From NCBI GenBank assembly GCA_021792755.1, contig JAJYUA010000003.1:62001-126000 (forward strand): a stretch of DNA of 64,000 bases, read 5' to 3'. The stretch comes from Pseudomonadota bacterium. GTDB lineage: Bacteria; Pseudomonadota; Gammaproteobacteria; Steroidobacterales; Steroidobacteraceae. The notes beneath the pieces are model-generated. The model searched no databases, had not been told where the DNA came from, and saw only the letters and a list, made by a program, of their open reading frames with translations. This document shows, one piece after another, positions 8,374 through 17,079 of the stretch. Position 1 is the first letter of the stretch, and every line of letters begins with the position of its first letter. The position numbers and the translations under genes were made by a program.

Positions 8374-9327
8374 TCAATACCGAACCAGGCCCGAGGCCCA
8401 GGTGAATCCGCCGCCGAAGGCCTCGAGCAGCAGCAGCTGTCCGCGCCTGATCCTGCCCGAGCGCACGGCGGTATCGAGCGCCAGCGGTACGGATGCAGCC
8501 GAGGTGTTGCCGTGCTCCTGCACGGTGGTGATCACGCGCTCCATCGGCAGGCCGAGCCGGCGAGCCGTGGCCTGGATGATGCGCAGATTCGCCTGGTGAG
8601 GCACCAGCCAGTCCAGCCCCGAGCACTCGATCCGATTGGCTTCCAGCGTCTCCTTGATGGCCTTGCCGAGCGTGCCCACCGCCACCTTGAACACCTCGTT
8701 GCCGCTCATGGCGATGGTCCGGCGCGTCTTGGACAGGTCCGTCCCTCCCCCGCAGTACAGCAGGTCCTTGTATCTGCCGTCGGCGTGCAGATGTGTCGAG
8801 AAGATCCCCGGGGCATCCGCGGGCTCGAGCACCACGGCTCCCGCTCCGTCGCCGAACAGCACGGCGGAGGAGCGATCGCTCCAATCCACGATTCTCGACA
8901 GCGTCTCGGCCCCGATCACCAGAGCGCGCTTCGCCTCGCCGGCGCGCACGAACTTGTCCGCGATCGACAGCGCGTACATGAAGCCGCTGCAGGCGGTCTC
9001 GACGCTGAACGCCGGCGCCCCGCGACAGCCCAGCCGCGCCTGCAGCAGCACTCCGCAGTTGGGGAAAACCATGTCGGGAGTCGTGGTGCCGAAGGCGATG
9101 AAATCGACATCCTGGGGCCCGTATCCGGCCGCCTCGAGCGCCGCGCGCGCGGCCCGCTCGGCCATGTCGACCGTGGTCTCGCCGTCGGCGGCGATGTGCC
9201 GCCGCTCGATCCCGGTGCGCTCCCGTATCCATTGGTCGCTGGTGTCCATCATCTTCTCGAGATCGAGGTTGGTCAGCACCTTCTCCGGCAGGTACGAGCC
9301 GGTCCCGGCGATGCGCGCATAGATCAA
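8374..9327 (-). CDS. fabH: 3-oxoacyl-ACP synthase III (KAS III)
   Basis: Condenses acetyl-CoA with malonyl-ACP to start fatty-acid synthesis. 317 residues, the typical length. The catalytic triad is visible: Cys113 in ETACSGF, His in VPHQANLRI and Asn in EHGNTSAAS. The start is a TTG at 9327 that overlaps the plsX stop as TTGA, with GGGAG about 9 nt upstream; it gives the family N-terminus IYARIAGTGSYLP. Last gene of yceD-rpmF-plsX-fabH. The fabD-fabG-acpP genes that commonly follow are absent here. Confidence 0.95.
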   Translation of the reverse strand: MIYARIAGTGSYLPEKVLTNLDLEKMMDTSDQWIRERTGIERRHIAADGETTVDMAERAARAALEAAGYGPQDVDFIAFGTTTPDMVFPNCGVLLQARLGCRGAPAFSVETACSGFMYALSIADKFVRAGEAKRALVIGAETLSRIVDWSDRSSAVLFGDGAGAVVLEPADAPGIFSTHLHADGRYKDLLYCGGGTDLSKTRRTIAMSGNEVFKVAVGTLGKAIKETLEANRIECSGLDWLVPHQANLRIIQATARRLGLPMERVITTVQEHGNTSAASVPLALDTAVRSGRIRRGQLLLLEAFGGGFTWASGLVRY

Positions 9328-10346
9328 GATGAGACACTCCCGATGGATTGCGGCGCCGCGAGCGCCTGCGCAATGTGCGTGGTCAGTCCGTGACGGGCCG
9401 CTCGCGCGGCGGTGACGACGGCTCTGGAAAAAGCCACTCCGTCGGCGCTGCCGTGGCTTTTCACCACGATGCCGGCCAGGCCGACCATGCACGCGCCGTT
9501 GTAACGGCGCGGGTCGAGGCTCTCCCCGACCCTGCGCAGCACCCGGCGGGCGGCCAGACCGGCCAGACGATCGAGCCAGGAGGCGTGAAACTCGCGACGC
9601 ATGCGCCCGGCAATCAGGTCGGCCACTCCCTCCATGGTCTTCAGCGCCACGTTGCCGGTGAACCCGTCGGTCACCACCACGTCGACGTCACCGGAGAAGA
9701 TGTCGTCCCCTTCGACGAACCCCACGTAGTTCAGCCCGCTCGCCAGCAGCAGCGCGTGCGCGGCCTGCACCAGCTCATGCCCCTTGATGTCCTCCTCGCC
9801 GATGTTGAGCAGCCCGATGCGCGGGCTCGAGAGCCCGTATACGTCGCGGGAAATGATCGAGCCCATGGTGGCGAACTGGCACAACTGCTCGGGGCTCGCC
9901 TTGGTGTTGGCGCCGAGATCGAGCATGTGGGTGTGGCCGTGCGCGGCCGGGATGGCCGAGATGATGGCCGCCCGCTCCACCCCCGGGAGCATCTTGAGCA
10001 CGAAGTGCGCAATGGCGGCCAGCGCCCCGGTGTTGCCGGCGCTCACACAGCCTTCCGCGCGGCCGCTCTTGACCAGCTCGACCGCCACGCGCATGGAGGA
10101 GTTCTTCTTGCGGCGCACCGCCTCGCGCGGGTGCTCGCTCATGCCGATCACCTCGGCGGCGGGCACCACCGTGATGCGCTCGCGCAGCCGCGGCGCACAT
10201 CCGGCGAGCTGTGAGTCGATCAGGCCGCCGTCGCCCACCAGCAGCGCCCGCAGCTCCCCGTCCTCGGCAAGTGCCGCGAGCGCGCCGGCGATGTACTCGC
10301 GCGGCGCTCGATCGCCGCTCATCACATCGATGGCGATCGGCAACAC
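9324..10346 (-). CDS. plsX: Phosphate acyltransferase PlsX
   Basis: Converts acyl-ACP and phosphate to acyl-phosphate for phospholipid synthesis; a peripheral membrane enzyme. 340 residues. The N-terminus IAIDVMSGDRAPREYIAGAL matches the family (usually DAMGGD), and SAGNTGAL, ANTKASPEQL and VVTDGFTGNVALKTMEG are typical. Start GTG at 10346, with a TTG directly after as alternative. It follows rpmF by 18 bp and overlaps fabH by 4 bp. Confidence 0.94.
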   Translation of the reverse strand: MLPIAIDVMSGDRAPREYIAGALAALAEDGELRALLVGDGGLIDSQLAGCAPRLRERITVVPAAEVIGMSEHPREAVRRKKNSSMRVAVELVKSGRAEGCVSAGNTGALAAIAHFVLKMLPGVERAAIISAIPAAHGHTHMLDLGANTKASPEQLCQFATMGSIISRDVYGLSSPRIGLLNIGEEDIKGHELVQAAHALLLASGLNYVGFVEGDDIFSGDVDVVVTDGFTGNVALKTMEGVADLIAGRMRREFHASWLDRLAGLAARRVLRRVGESLDPRRYNGACMVGLAGIVVKSHGSADGVAFSRAVVTAARAARHGLTTHIAQALAAPQSIGSVSS

Positions 10347-10364
10347 GGACGGCGGGCTAGGGTG

Positions 10365-10556
10365 TTATTCCTGCTCGGCTTCGGCATGCTTCTCGATCAC
10401 GCGGCGGCCGCGGTAGAAGCCATCCGGCGTGATGCAGTGGCGCAGATGGGTCTCGCCCGACTGCGAGTCGGTCGAGAGCGCCGGGGCGGCAAGCCCGTCG
10501 TGGGAGCGATGCATGCCGCGCTTCGACGGGGTCTTGCGGCTTTTTTGAACGGCCAT
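10365..10556 (-). CDS. rpmF: 50S ribosomal protein bL32
   Basis: A 63-residue large-subunit protein with the L32 opening [19 protein letters not shown]. The family's zinc cysteines are largely absent (only one Cys, in RHCITPDG), as in several proteobacterial L32. ATG at 10556 preceded by GAGG. It sits 17 bp downstream of yceD, the usual partner. Confidence 0.95.
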   Translation of the reverse strand: MAVQKSRKTPSKRGMHRSHDGLAAPALSTDSQSGETHLRHCITPDGFYRGRRVIEKHAEAEQE

Positions 10557-10573
10557 AGTGTCCTCGAGATGAC

Positions 10574-11080
10574 TTACTTGTGACTCAACAACTCACCCAA
10601 CCGCGCAAACGGCCGCTGCGTCTCCGGCGGCGCAGGCTCGCGCCCATCGGCGGCCGTCCGCGCCGGACATGCCCCCGCCTCGTGCAATGCCACGATCGGC
10701 AGCGCCAGCAGCAACTCCTCCTCGACCAGATCCGCGACGCTGATGCGCCCATCCGGGGCCAGCATCGGCTCGATCTCCTCGGGCAGCGCGCCGCCCTCCT
10801 CGGCCGAGGCGAGCAGCGCCACGCGAACCGTGCTGCGCACCGCCAGCTCCATGGCCTGCAGGCAGCGCTGACAGTGCAGCCTCACCGCACCCGCGAGCGA
10901 CAGATCGGCGATCGCCACGCCCGAGCGGCGCTCGAAGCGCACGCTGCCCCGTACGCTGCCGCCGATCCCCGCCCGCGAGGCGAGTCGCGGCAGAGCCGCG
11001 AGCAGAATATCAAATTCGACTTCGGCGCCGCCGCGGGACAGCCGATCGACATCGAGCGGCTTGGACCAGGGCGGTGACAT
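10574..11080 (-). CDS. yceD: YceD-family (DUF177) protein
   Basis: A 168-residue YceD/DUF177 protein; plant and bacterial members are linked to 23S rRNA metabolism, but the bacterial role is not settled. The core [14 protein letters not shown] contains the conserved CxxC pair, and the acidic segment before the C-terminus ([20 protein letters not shown]) is typical. The ATG at 11080 is chosen because a strong promoter ends only about 9 nt upstream; an upstream in-frame start would lie inside that promoter. First gene of the rpmF-plsX-fabH operon. Confidence 0.88.
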   Translation of the reverse strand: MSPPWSKPLDVDRLSRGGAEVEFDILLAALPRLASRAGIGGSVRGSVRFERRSGVAIADLSLAGAVRLHCQRCLQAMELAVRSTVRVALLASAEEGGALPEEIEPMLAPDGRISVADLVEEELLLALPIVALHEAGACPARTAADGREPAPPETQRPFARLGELLSHK

Positions 11081-11089
11081 GGGGCGCGT

Positions 11090-11118
11090 ATAATAGGTAC
11101 CGGGTACCGGCAAGTCAA
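11090..11118 (-). promoter_or_regulatory. Strong sigma70 promoter of yceD-rpmF-plsX-fabH, near-leaderless
   Basis: On the minus strand TTGACT (11118-11113), an exact 17-bp spacer and TATTAT (11095-11090). The spacer contains two GGTACC palindromes one base apart. The expected transcription start is about 11083-11084, only 3-4 nt before the yceD ATG at 11080, so the mRNA would have almost no 5' leader. Confidence 0.8.
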
Positions 11119-11154
11119 AGTCGGCGGACGTTTCAAGTCTTTGTTTCGATTTAA

Positions 11155-11736
11155 ATGATGCCCGAGCTGATCCTTGCCTCCACCTCGCCCTACCGCCGCG
11201 TCCTGCTCGAGCGGCTGCAGCTGCCCTTCACGGCCATCGCCCCCGGGGTGACGGAGGAGCCCGTCGCCGGGGAGTTGCCCCCCGATCGGGCGCTGCGGCT
11301 TTCCCTCGCCAAGGCGCAGGCGGTCGCCGCCCGCCATCCGCAGGCCGTGGTCATCGGCAGCGACCAGGTTGCCTCCGATGGGCAAAGGGTGCTCGAGAAA
11401 CCCGGCGATGCCGCGCGCTGCTGCGCCCAGCTTGCCAGCCTCAGCGGCTCGGGCGCGAGCTTTCACACCGGTTGCGCGCTGCTCGGCGCCCATGGGGCCG
11501 TCCGGCTGGTGCACCTGGACACCACGACGGTATTTTTCCGCTCGCTCGGCAGGCAGGAAATCGAGCGCTACGTGCAGCGCGAGCAGCCCTTTGACTGCGC
11601 CGGGGGCTTTCGGGCCGAAGGGCTCGGCATCGCGCTGTTCGAGAGCATCGAAAGCGTCGATCCGACGGCGCTCATCGGGCTGCCGCTCATCTGGCTGGCC
11701 GGCGCGCTGCGGCGCGCGGGCTTCGTGCTGCCCTAG
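11155..11736 (+). CDS. Maf/YceF-family nucleotide pyrophosphatase
   Basis: Maf-like house-cleaning enzyme that hydrolyses modified or non-canonical nucleoside triphosphates; the YceF branch acts on m7GTP. 193 residues. The N-terminal LASTSPYRRVLLERL motif, VVIGSDQVA and EKPGD are characteristic. Start ATG at 11155, with a second ATG immediately after. Divergent from yceD, the usual arrangement for the YceF branch. The 3' end overlaps rluC tail-to-tail by 50 bp. Confidence 0.9.
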   Translation: MMPELILASTSPYRRVLLERLQLPFTAIAPGVTEEPVAGELPPDRALRLSLAKAQAVAARHPQAVVIGSDQVASDGQRVLEKPGDAARCCAQLASLSGSGASFHTGCALLGAHGAVRLVHLDTTTVFFRSLGRQEIERYVQREQPFDCAGGFRAEGLGIALFESIESVDPTALIGLPLIWLAGALRRAGFVLP

Positions 11737-12745
11737 AGACCGGCTCCCCGAGTCGATCGATGAGGGTGGCCAACTCCGGCGGCAGCGGCGCGCTGGCGCT
11801 GAACGGGCCGCCGTTCGGCCACTCGAAGCTCATGCTGTGGGCGTGCAGGAACATGCGTTCGAGTCCAAGCTCTCGCAGCCGGGCATTGAAGCCCGCATCG
11901 CCGTATTTCTCATCGCCCGCCACCGGGTGGCCGGCGTAGGCGGCGTGCACGCGGATCTGGTGGGTGCGCCCGGTGTGCAGCGTGACCTCCACGAGCGTCG
12001 CCTGCACCGCCCCGGAGCCGCGCCCCCCGAAGAATTGCACCGGCCGAAAGTCGCTCACCGATGCCTTGCCGGAAGCATGCACGCGCACGGTGCGCTCGCC
12101 GCCCACCCTCGTATCGGTGCGCAGGGGAGCATCGATACGCTTTCGCCCGAGGTCCCAGCGCCCGGCGAGCAGCGCGAGGTAGCGCTTCTCGCACCGCCCC
12201 TCACGCAGCAGCGCGTGGCTGGCGCGCAAGGCCGCCGGGGTGCGCGCCACCAGCAGGCAGCCGCTGGTGTCCCGATCCAATCGGTGCACCAGCTCCAGGG
12301 ACTCCGCCGGCCGCAAGGCGCGTAACACCTCGATAACGCCAAAGCTGATGCCGCTGCCGCCGTGCACGGCAATCCCGGCCGGCTTGTCGAGCACCAGCAG
12401 CCGCTCATCCTCGTGAACGATGCAGCGCCGCACGGTCTCGATCAGCTCCACGGAGGGGCCTCGCACGAGCGGACCGGTCCCCTTGGGCTCGAGCCGAAGA
12501 GGCGGAATCCTCACCCGGTCCCGTGCCGCAAGGCGTGCCTCGGGACCCAGGCGCCGGCCGTTGACCCGCACTTCGCCTTTGCGGACGATGCGAAAAATCC
12601 GGCTGACCGGTACGCCGGGGAGGTGTCGCACGAGGTACTTGTCCAGCCGCTGCCCGGCCTCCTCCTCCGCGACGTCCAGATAGCGCACCCCGAGGCGATT
12701 TTCGCCCCCATTGCCCTGCGACACACTATTTTCCACGTAAGACAC
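11687..12745 (-). CDS. rluC: 23S rRNA pseudouridine synthase RluC
   Basis: Isomerises uridines 955, 2504 and 2580 (E. coli numbering) of 23S rRNA. 352 residues from a GTG at 12745; an internal GTG before VRYLDV is an alternative start that fits the family equally well. An S4-type RNA-binding domain (GQRLDKYLVRHLPGVPVSRIFRIVRKGEVRVNG) is followed by the catalytic domain with the aspartate in HRLDRDTSG and the block GRTHQIRVHAAYAGHPVAGDEKYG. It faces away from rne, the conserved rluC/rne divergence. Confidence 0.93.
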   Translation of the reverse strand: MSYVENSVSQGNGGENRLGVRYLDVAEEEAGQRLDKYLVRHLPGVPVSRIFRIVRKGEVRVNGRRLGPEARLAARDRVRIPPLRLEPKGTGPLVRGPSVELIETVRRCIVHEDERLLVLDKPAGIAVHGGSGISFGVIEVLRALRPAESLELVHRLDRDTSGCLLVARTPAALRASHALLREGRCEKRYLALLAGRWDLGRKRIDAPLRTDTRVGGERTVRVHASGKASVSDFRPVQFFGGRGSGAVQATLVEVTLHTGRTHQIRVHAAYAGHPVAGDEKYGDAGFNARLRELGLERMFLHAHSMSFEWPNGGPFSASAPLPPELATLIDRLGEPVSRAARSPRAAARRPAR

Positions 12746-13095
12746 TGTTTCTACAGCAATCCTTGCAGTATACTCCGTTCGCCGTCCGCAAAATCGGACG
12801 CGCCAATGGTTAGCGGCGCACTGCGCCGCGTATTAGTTGGACCTCCACGCAGAGGCCATCGTATCGGGCCGACAAGATCGCGCAGCTCGCGTCGAATCGT
12901 TTCAAAGGTTCCGCGGACCGCGCCTTAGGTTGAGACCATCGAAGGTTTTCCGGCACCCGCCCCATGAAGTGGCGTGCATCGTGAATATCGAGACTCGCGC
13001 GCCTGCGCCGAGTTTGAAGAATCTTCGCCGCTGCAGCGCGCCCGCGCCGCGGCCTCCCATATGCTTGCCGGCCCCTCACCTTACAGTAGGGGCAC
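12746..13095. other. rluC/rne divergent region and probable long rne leader
   Basis: 350 bp without a gene. AGTATACT (12767-12774) is a palindrome that can supply a TATACT -10 on either strand; no good -35 is seen. If used for rne, the leader would be about 315 nt, comparable to the long autoregulatory leader of E. coli rne. A small stem, GTCCG/CGGAC around 12784-12799, lies near its 5' end. Confidence 0.45.
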
Positions 13096-15699
13096 ATGAA
13101 GAGAATGCTCGTGAATGCGACTCAGGAAGAGGAACTTCGGGTCGCGCTGGTCGATGGACAGAAGCTCTTTGACCTCAGTATCGAAATACCCTCCCGAGAA
13201 CAGAAAAAAGCCAACGTCTACAAAGGCCGTATCTCCCGCGTCGAGCCCTCCCTCGAAGCCTGTTTCGTCGACTACGGCGCCCAGCGCCACGGCTTCCTGC
13301 CGCTGAAGGAAGTCTCGCGCGACTATTTCCGCCAAGCCCCCCAGGGCAGGCTGAACATCCGCGAGCTGCTCGCCGAAGGCCAGGAGCTCATCGTGCAGGT
13401 GGAAAAAGAGGAGCGTGGCAACAAGGGCGCGGCGCTCACCACGTTCGTCAGCCTTGCCGGACGCTTCCTCGTGCTGATGCCGAACAACCCGCGCGCCGGC
13501 GGGGTCTCGCGGCGCATCGAGGGCGAGGACCGCGACCAGATGCGCGAGGTCATGGGCCAGCTGCGCATCCCGGAGGGCATGGGCGCGATCGTGCGCACGG
13601 CCGGCGTCGGGCGCAGCGCCGAGGAGCTGCAATGGGACCTCGATAATCTCGCGGCGCAGTGGCAGCAGATCACGGCCGCCGCCGAGGCCCGGCCCGCCCC
13701 GTTCCTCGTCTACCGGGAAAGCGATGCGGTGACACGCTCGCTGCGCGATTACTTCTCCGATGACATCGGGGAGGTGCTGGTCGATGACACCGGCGCCTTC
13801 CAGAAGGCCCAGGAGTACATGCAGCGCTTCATGCCCGCCGATGTCCAGCGGCGCCTGAAGCTCTACACCGATGACATCCAGCTGTTCACGCGCTACCAGA
13901 TCGAGAGCCAGATCGAGTCCGCGTACGCGCACAAGGTGCAGCTGCCCTCCGGGGGCAGCATCGTCATCGACTATACCGAGGCGCTGGTGTCGATCGACAT
14001 CAACTCCGCGCGCGCCACCAAGGGCAGCGACATCGAGACCACGGCGCTCAACACCAATCTCGAGGCCGCCGATGAGATCGCCCGCCAGCTGCGCATCCGG
14101 GACATCGGCGGCCTCATCGTCATCGACTTCATCGACATGGAGTCCGGCAAGAATCAGCGCGAGGTCGAGGACCGGCTGCGCGATGCCATGAAGATGGACC
14201 GGGCGCGCATCCAGATCGGCAAGCTCTCGCGCTTCGGGTTGCTGGAGATGTCACGCCAGCGGCTGCGCCCCTCGCTTGGGGAATCCAGCCACATCGTCTG
14301 CCCGCGCTGCCAGGGCAAGGGCAACATCCGCAGCGTCGAGTCCATGACGCTGGCGGTGCTGCGCCTGATCGGCGAGGAGATGCGCAAGGATCGCACGACG
14401 AAGGTCATCACCCAGCTGCCCGTGGAAGTGGCCACGTACCTGTTCAATGAAAAGCGCGAGTGGCTGCGCACGCTCGAGGACAAGAGCGAGGCGGAGCTCG
14501 TCATCATTCCAAACCCGCACATCCAGACCCCCGAATACTCCATCAAGCGGGTGCGCGATGACGAGGCGGAGCTGCCCGAGAACCGCCAGACCAGTTATCT
14601 CATGCCCGCCGCCCCCGAAGTCGCCGAGCCCGGCGGCGCCCACGACAAGCGCCCGCCCGCCGAAGCCCCTGCGGTGGCGCCCATCCTGCCGGCAACGCCC
14701 GCGCCCATGACGCTTCAGCCGGCCCAGACCGCCCTGCAGGCCCAAAGCGGCACGACGGAATTTCCTTCCCTGAGCGAATCCCCCCCCACGAAAGGACTCT
14801 GGTCGCGTCTGAAGGGCCTGTTCTCGGCCGAAGCACCGGCGGCAGTGGCAGAGGTCGCGGCCGTCGCAGCCGTCGCGGCCCCAGCGCCCAGCCCGCGCGA
14901 CACGCATCGCGGCGAGCGGCCCCAGGAAGGACGGCGGGAGCCTGCTCGGCCGCAGCGTCGCGGCGAGGGACGCCGCTCCCACGGCGAGGGGCGACGAGGC
15001 CATGGCGAGAGCCGGGGCACGGAAGGCAGGAGTCGGGATCAACGCGACCGGGACCATTCCTACGGGTCGGGCGAAGCCAGGCGGGGCGGTGGGGCGCAAG
15101 GAGGTGAGATGGACACTCGCGCCCGCGCTCAGGAGCGCCGCCCGCGCGAGCATGATCGGGATCGGGATCGGGATCGGGAGGCGGTTACTCGGTCCGCCGA
15201 GACCCACTCGACCGCCGCCGCGCCGCAGCCGCACTCCGCACCGGGCGAGTCCGCGACGGAGCGAGCCTCCGGCGCGGAGCGCGGCGAGCGACGGGGCCGG
15301 CGGCGGGGCCGGCGCGGCGGCCGGCGCGGCGGCAGTCGCGAGGCAGGCGGCTCCTCCCAGGTCAGCCCTTCGGGCAGTGAGGTCTCCCCCCTGGCGGCAT
15401 CGCTGCCCGGCGAGGCACGCGAGCCCCGGGAGCAACGCCTGGAAAGCCTGCCACCGAGCGAGCCGGCGCACCCGCAGGAAGCAGCGGCGCCGCCCGTGCG
15501 GCGAGAGCCCGCGCAGCCGCGGGAAGCACGAGCGCCGCGCGAGACCCCCGTGTCTCACCAGGAGCCGGTGCCCCCCTCGGCTCATTTCGAGCCTTCCGCC
15601 CCTGCGGGCGGCGATGCCTCACGCGAAAACAAGCCGTACGTGGTGTGGTCTTCCGTCCCGTCCGACGGCCATCACGATGGACGCGAGTCGAGCGAATAA
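13096..15699 (+). CDS. rne: Ribonuclease E
   Basis: Endoribonuclease central to mRNA decay and rRNA/tRNA processing, membrane-associated and scaffold of the degradosome. 867 residues. S1 domain about 35-120; DNase I-like catalytic part with metal aspartates in [15 protein letters not shown] (about 301) and IVIDFIDM (about 344); zinc-link CPRC at 402-405. After residue 520 the sequence is low complexity and Arg/Glu/Pro-rich, the RNA- and partner-binding scaffold. [13 protein letters not shown] (565-577) looks like the amphipathic membrane-targeting helix. The tail ends with NKPYVVWSS, a possible short interaction motif. ATG preceded by TAGGGG. Confidence 0.96.
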   Translation: MKRMLVNATQEEELRVALVDGQKLFDLSIEIPSREQKKANVYKGRISRVEPSLEACFVDYGAQRHGFLPLKEVSRDYFRQAPQGRLNIRELLAEGQELIVQVEKEERGNKGAALTTFVSLAGRFLVLMPNNPRAGGVSRRIEGEDRDQMREVMGQLRIPEGMGAIVRTAGVGRSAEELQWDLDNLAAQWQQITAAAEARPAPFLVYRESDAVTRSLRDYFSDDIGEVLVDDTGAFQKAQEYMQRFMPADVQRRLKLYTDDIQLFTRYQIESQIESAYAHKVQLPSGGSIVIDYTEALVSIDINSARATKGSDIETTALNTNLEAADEIARQLRIRDIGGLIVIDFIDMESGKNQREVEDRLRDAMKMDRARIQIGKLSRFGLLEMSRQRLRPSLGESSHIVCPRCQGKGNIRSVESMTLAVLRLIGEEMRKDRTTKVITQLPVEVATYLFNEKREWLRTLEDKSEAELVIIPNPHIQTPEYSIKRVRDDEAELPENRQTSYLMPAAPEVAEPGGAHDKRPPAEAPAVAPILPATPAPMTLQPAQTALQAQSGTTEFPSLSESPPTKGLWSRLKGLFSAEAPAAVAEVAAVAAVAAPAPSPRDTHRGERPQEGRREPARPQRRGEGRRSHGEGRRGHGESRGTEGRSRDQRDRDHSYGSGEARRGGGAQGGEMDTRARAQERRPREHDRDRDRDREAVTRSAETHSTAAAPQPHSAPGESATERASGAERGERRGRRRGRRGGRRGGSREAGGSSQVSPSGSEVSPLAASLPGEAREPREQRLESLPPSEPAHPQEAAAPPVRREPAQPREARAPRETPVSHQEPVPPSAHFEPSAPAGGDASRENKPYVVWSSVPSDGHHDGRESSE
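15154..15177 (+). repeat. Four tandem GATCGG hexamers inside rne
   Basis: Perfect hexamer repeat coding for Asp-Arg dipeptides in the disordered scaffold. Copy-number change would lengthen or shorten the protein by two residues per unit without a frameshift. Confidence 0.85.
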
Positions 15700-15809
15700 G
15701 CGCACACCGGGAGCCATTGCGGAGGTCACCGCCGTCCTCGCCAGACCGATCTGAGAGGACCTCGGCGCGCCCGGGACGGCGCGCGCCGACGTGCCTCCTC
15801 GCAAGCGCC

Positions 15810-15834
15810 GGATCCGGGCATCCTGCCCGGGTCC
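15810..15834. repeat. Strong GC hairpin downstream of rne
   Basis: Two 11-nt arms (15810-15820 and 15824-15834) pair around a TCC loop with one G-T wobble. The core CCGGGCA-TCC-TGCCCGG recurs almost identically at 28333-28349. No T-tract follows. It lies between rne and the convergent phosphatase gene, so it may protect or end both transcripts. Confidence 0.7.
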
Positions 15835-15958
15835 GCCGTGGCGGCGTGACGTCCTGCTTCGCTGCAAGACACCGCCTCGCTCTGCGGCGGGCATTGCCGC
15901 CCGTACCGGTGCCGTGGGTGCGCGTCCTCCCGCGGGGTCGCCTGGGGGGGTGGGGCAA

Positions 15959-16507
15959 CTACCGGGGTTCCCCCCGGCGAGCGTGCGGGGAACTCGCCCG
16001 CAGCGCAGCGCACAACCCATGCGAGGCGGCCTCGAGCAGATCGAGCACGTGCTCGAAGCCATTACCGCCGCCGTAGTACGGGTCCGGCACCTCGGTCACG
16101 CCTGTTTCCGGCGCGTATTGCAGGAACAGCCTGATTCGCGGCCGGGCATGCCCTGGCGCTCGGCGCTCCAGGGCGCTCAGGTTCTGCCGGTCCATCGCCA
16201 GAATCAGGTCGAAGCGCTCGAAGTCCGCGGGCTCCACGACGCGGGCGCGCAGGCGCGAAATGTCATACCCGCGACGCGACGCAGCTTCCCGCATGCGCCG
16301 GTCAGGCGGCTCACCGAGGTGATAGCCCGCGGTGCCGGCCGAATCGATGGTCAGCGCGAGCTCGGGCAGCTCCCGTGCGGCGATGGCCCGCAAAACCCCC
16401 TCCGCCGCGGGCGAGCGGCAGATATTGCCCAGACAGACAAACAGGAGGCGATTCTGCCTATTTTCCCGGGCCTTTTCAGATATATCGTCTGTTGATGTCA
16501 TTGCCAT
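15959..16507 (-). CDS. Low-molecular-weight protein tyrosine phosphatase
   Basis: 182-residue cytosolic phosphotyrosine phosphatase of the LMW-PTP family. The P-loop C-x5-R-S is seen in VCLGNICRSPAAEGV and the general-acid aspartate in VPDPYYGGG. The ATG at 16507 is chosen because it is preceded by GGAGGTGAT, a near-perfect Shine-Dalgarno sequence 7 nt upstream; a longer frame upstream shows no homology. In Pseudomonas the homologue (ptpA) sits between kdsB and murB-rne; here murB is missing. Whether it acts on a tyrosine kinase in polysaccharide export cannot be told from this window. Confidence 0.92.
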   Translation of the reverse strand: MAMTSTDDISEKARENRQNRLLFVCLGNICRSPAAEGVLRAIAARELPELALTIDSAGTAGYHLGEPPDRRMREAASRRGYDISRLRARVVEPADFERFDLILAMDRQNLSALERRAPGHARPRIRLFLQYAPETGVTEVPDPYYGGGNGFEHVLDLLEAASHGLCAALRASSPHARRGEPR

Positions 16508-17079
16508 GTCATCACCTCCGACCCTCCTAATGGTTCGCACCGAATCATCCGGTGGCCGTGTCTGCGCATCGCCTCCCCGCCATCCCATGAGTGCCACGCT
16601 GGCGCTCATCGGAGCGGCTCGAGCGCCGATCCCGACCGCGCCGCCGAGTTCCGACGGGGCAACCCGCAAGCGCGCCGTGTGCCCCTACCATCCCCCTCAC
16701 CGCGACGACACCCGCGCCGGCGTCTGCGCACGCGCTCCAGCGGCAGCCCGATGCGCACACCGTGAATCTGCCGCGAGCCCTGCTGCGGCAGGCCCATCGG
16801 CTTGGTCGCGGTGACAGTGTACCGCCCCGATGCGCACCGGGATGCCTGCAACCTGAGCTGCGCAGGGACACCGTCGCGGCGCCGTCGCGACTCAATCCCG
16901 CAGGCTGCGCCCTCTTCGGATTTGCCCCACCTTCGCGACACGGCCCGTACAGGTACTGGTTGGGCACCGACTCACAGAACACTGTGAACGCCGAGTTGAT
17001 TCAGCAATACTCGCGCATCGGAGGGGCGGCCTTCGGCCGAGCCCGGCCGAAGAGCGCATCGTGCCTCACAAGACGACTG
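16508..17079. other. Gene-less accessory stretch
   Basis: About 570 bp in which no open frame resembles a known protein. GC falls toward the right end. It contains a perfect hairpin TCACAG/CTGTGA with an AACA loop (16972-16987), 92 bp beyond the methyltransferase stop codon. Possibly decayed sequence. Confidence 0.5.
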
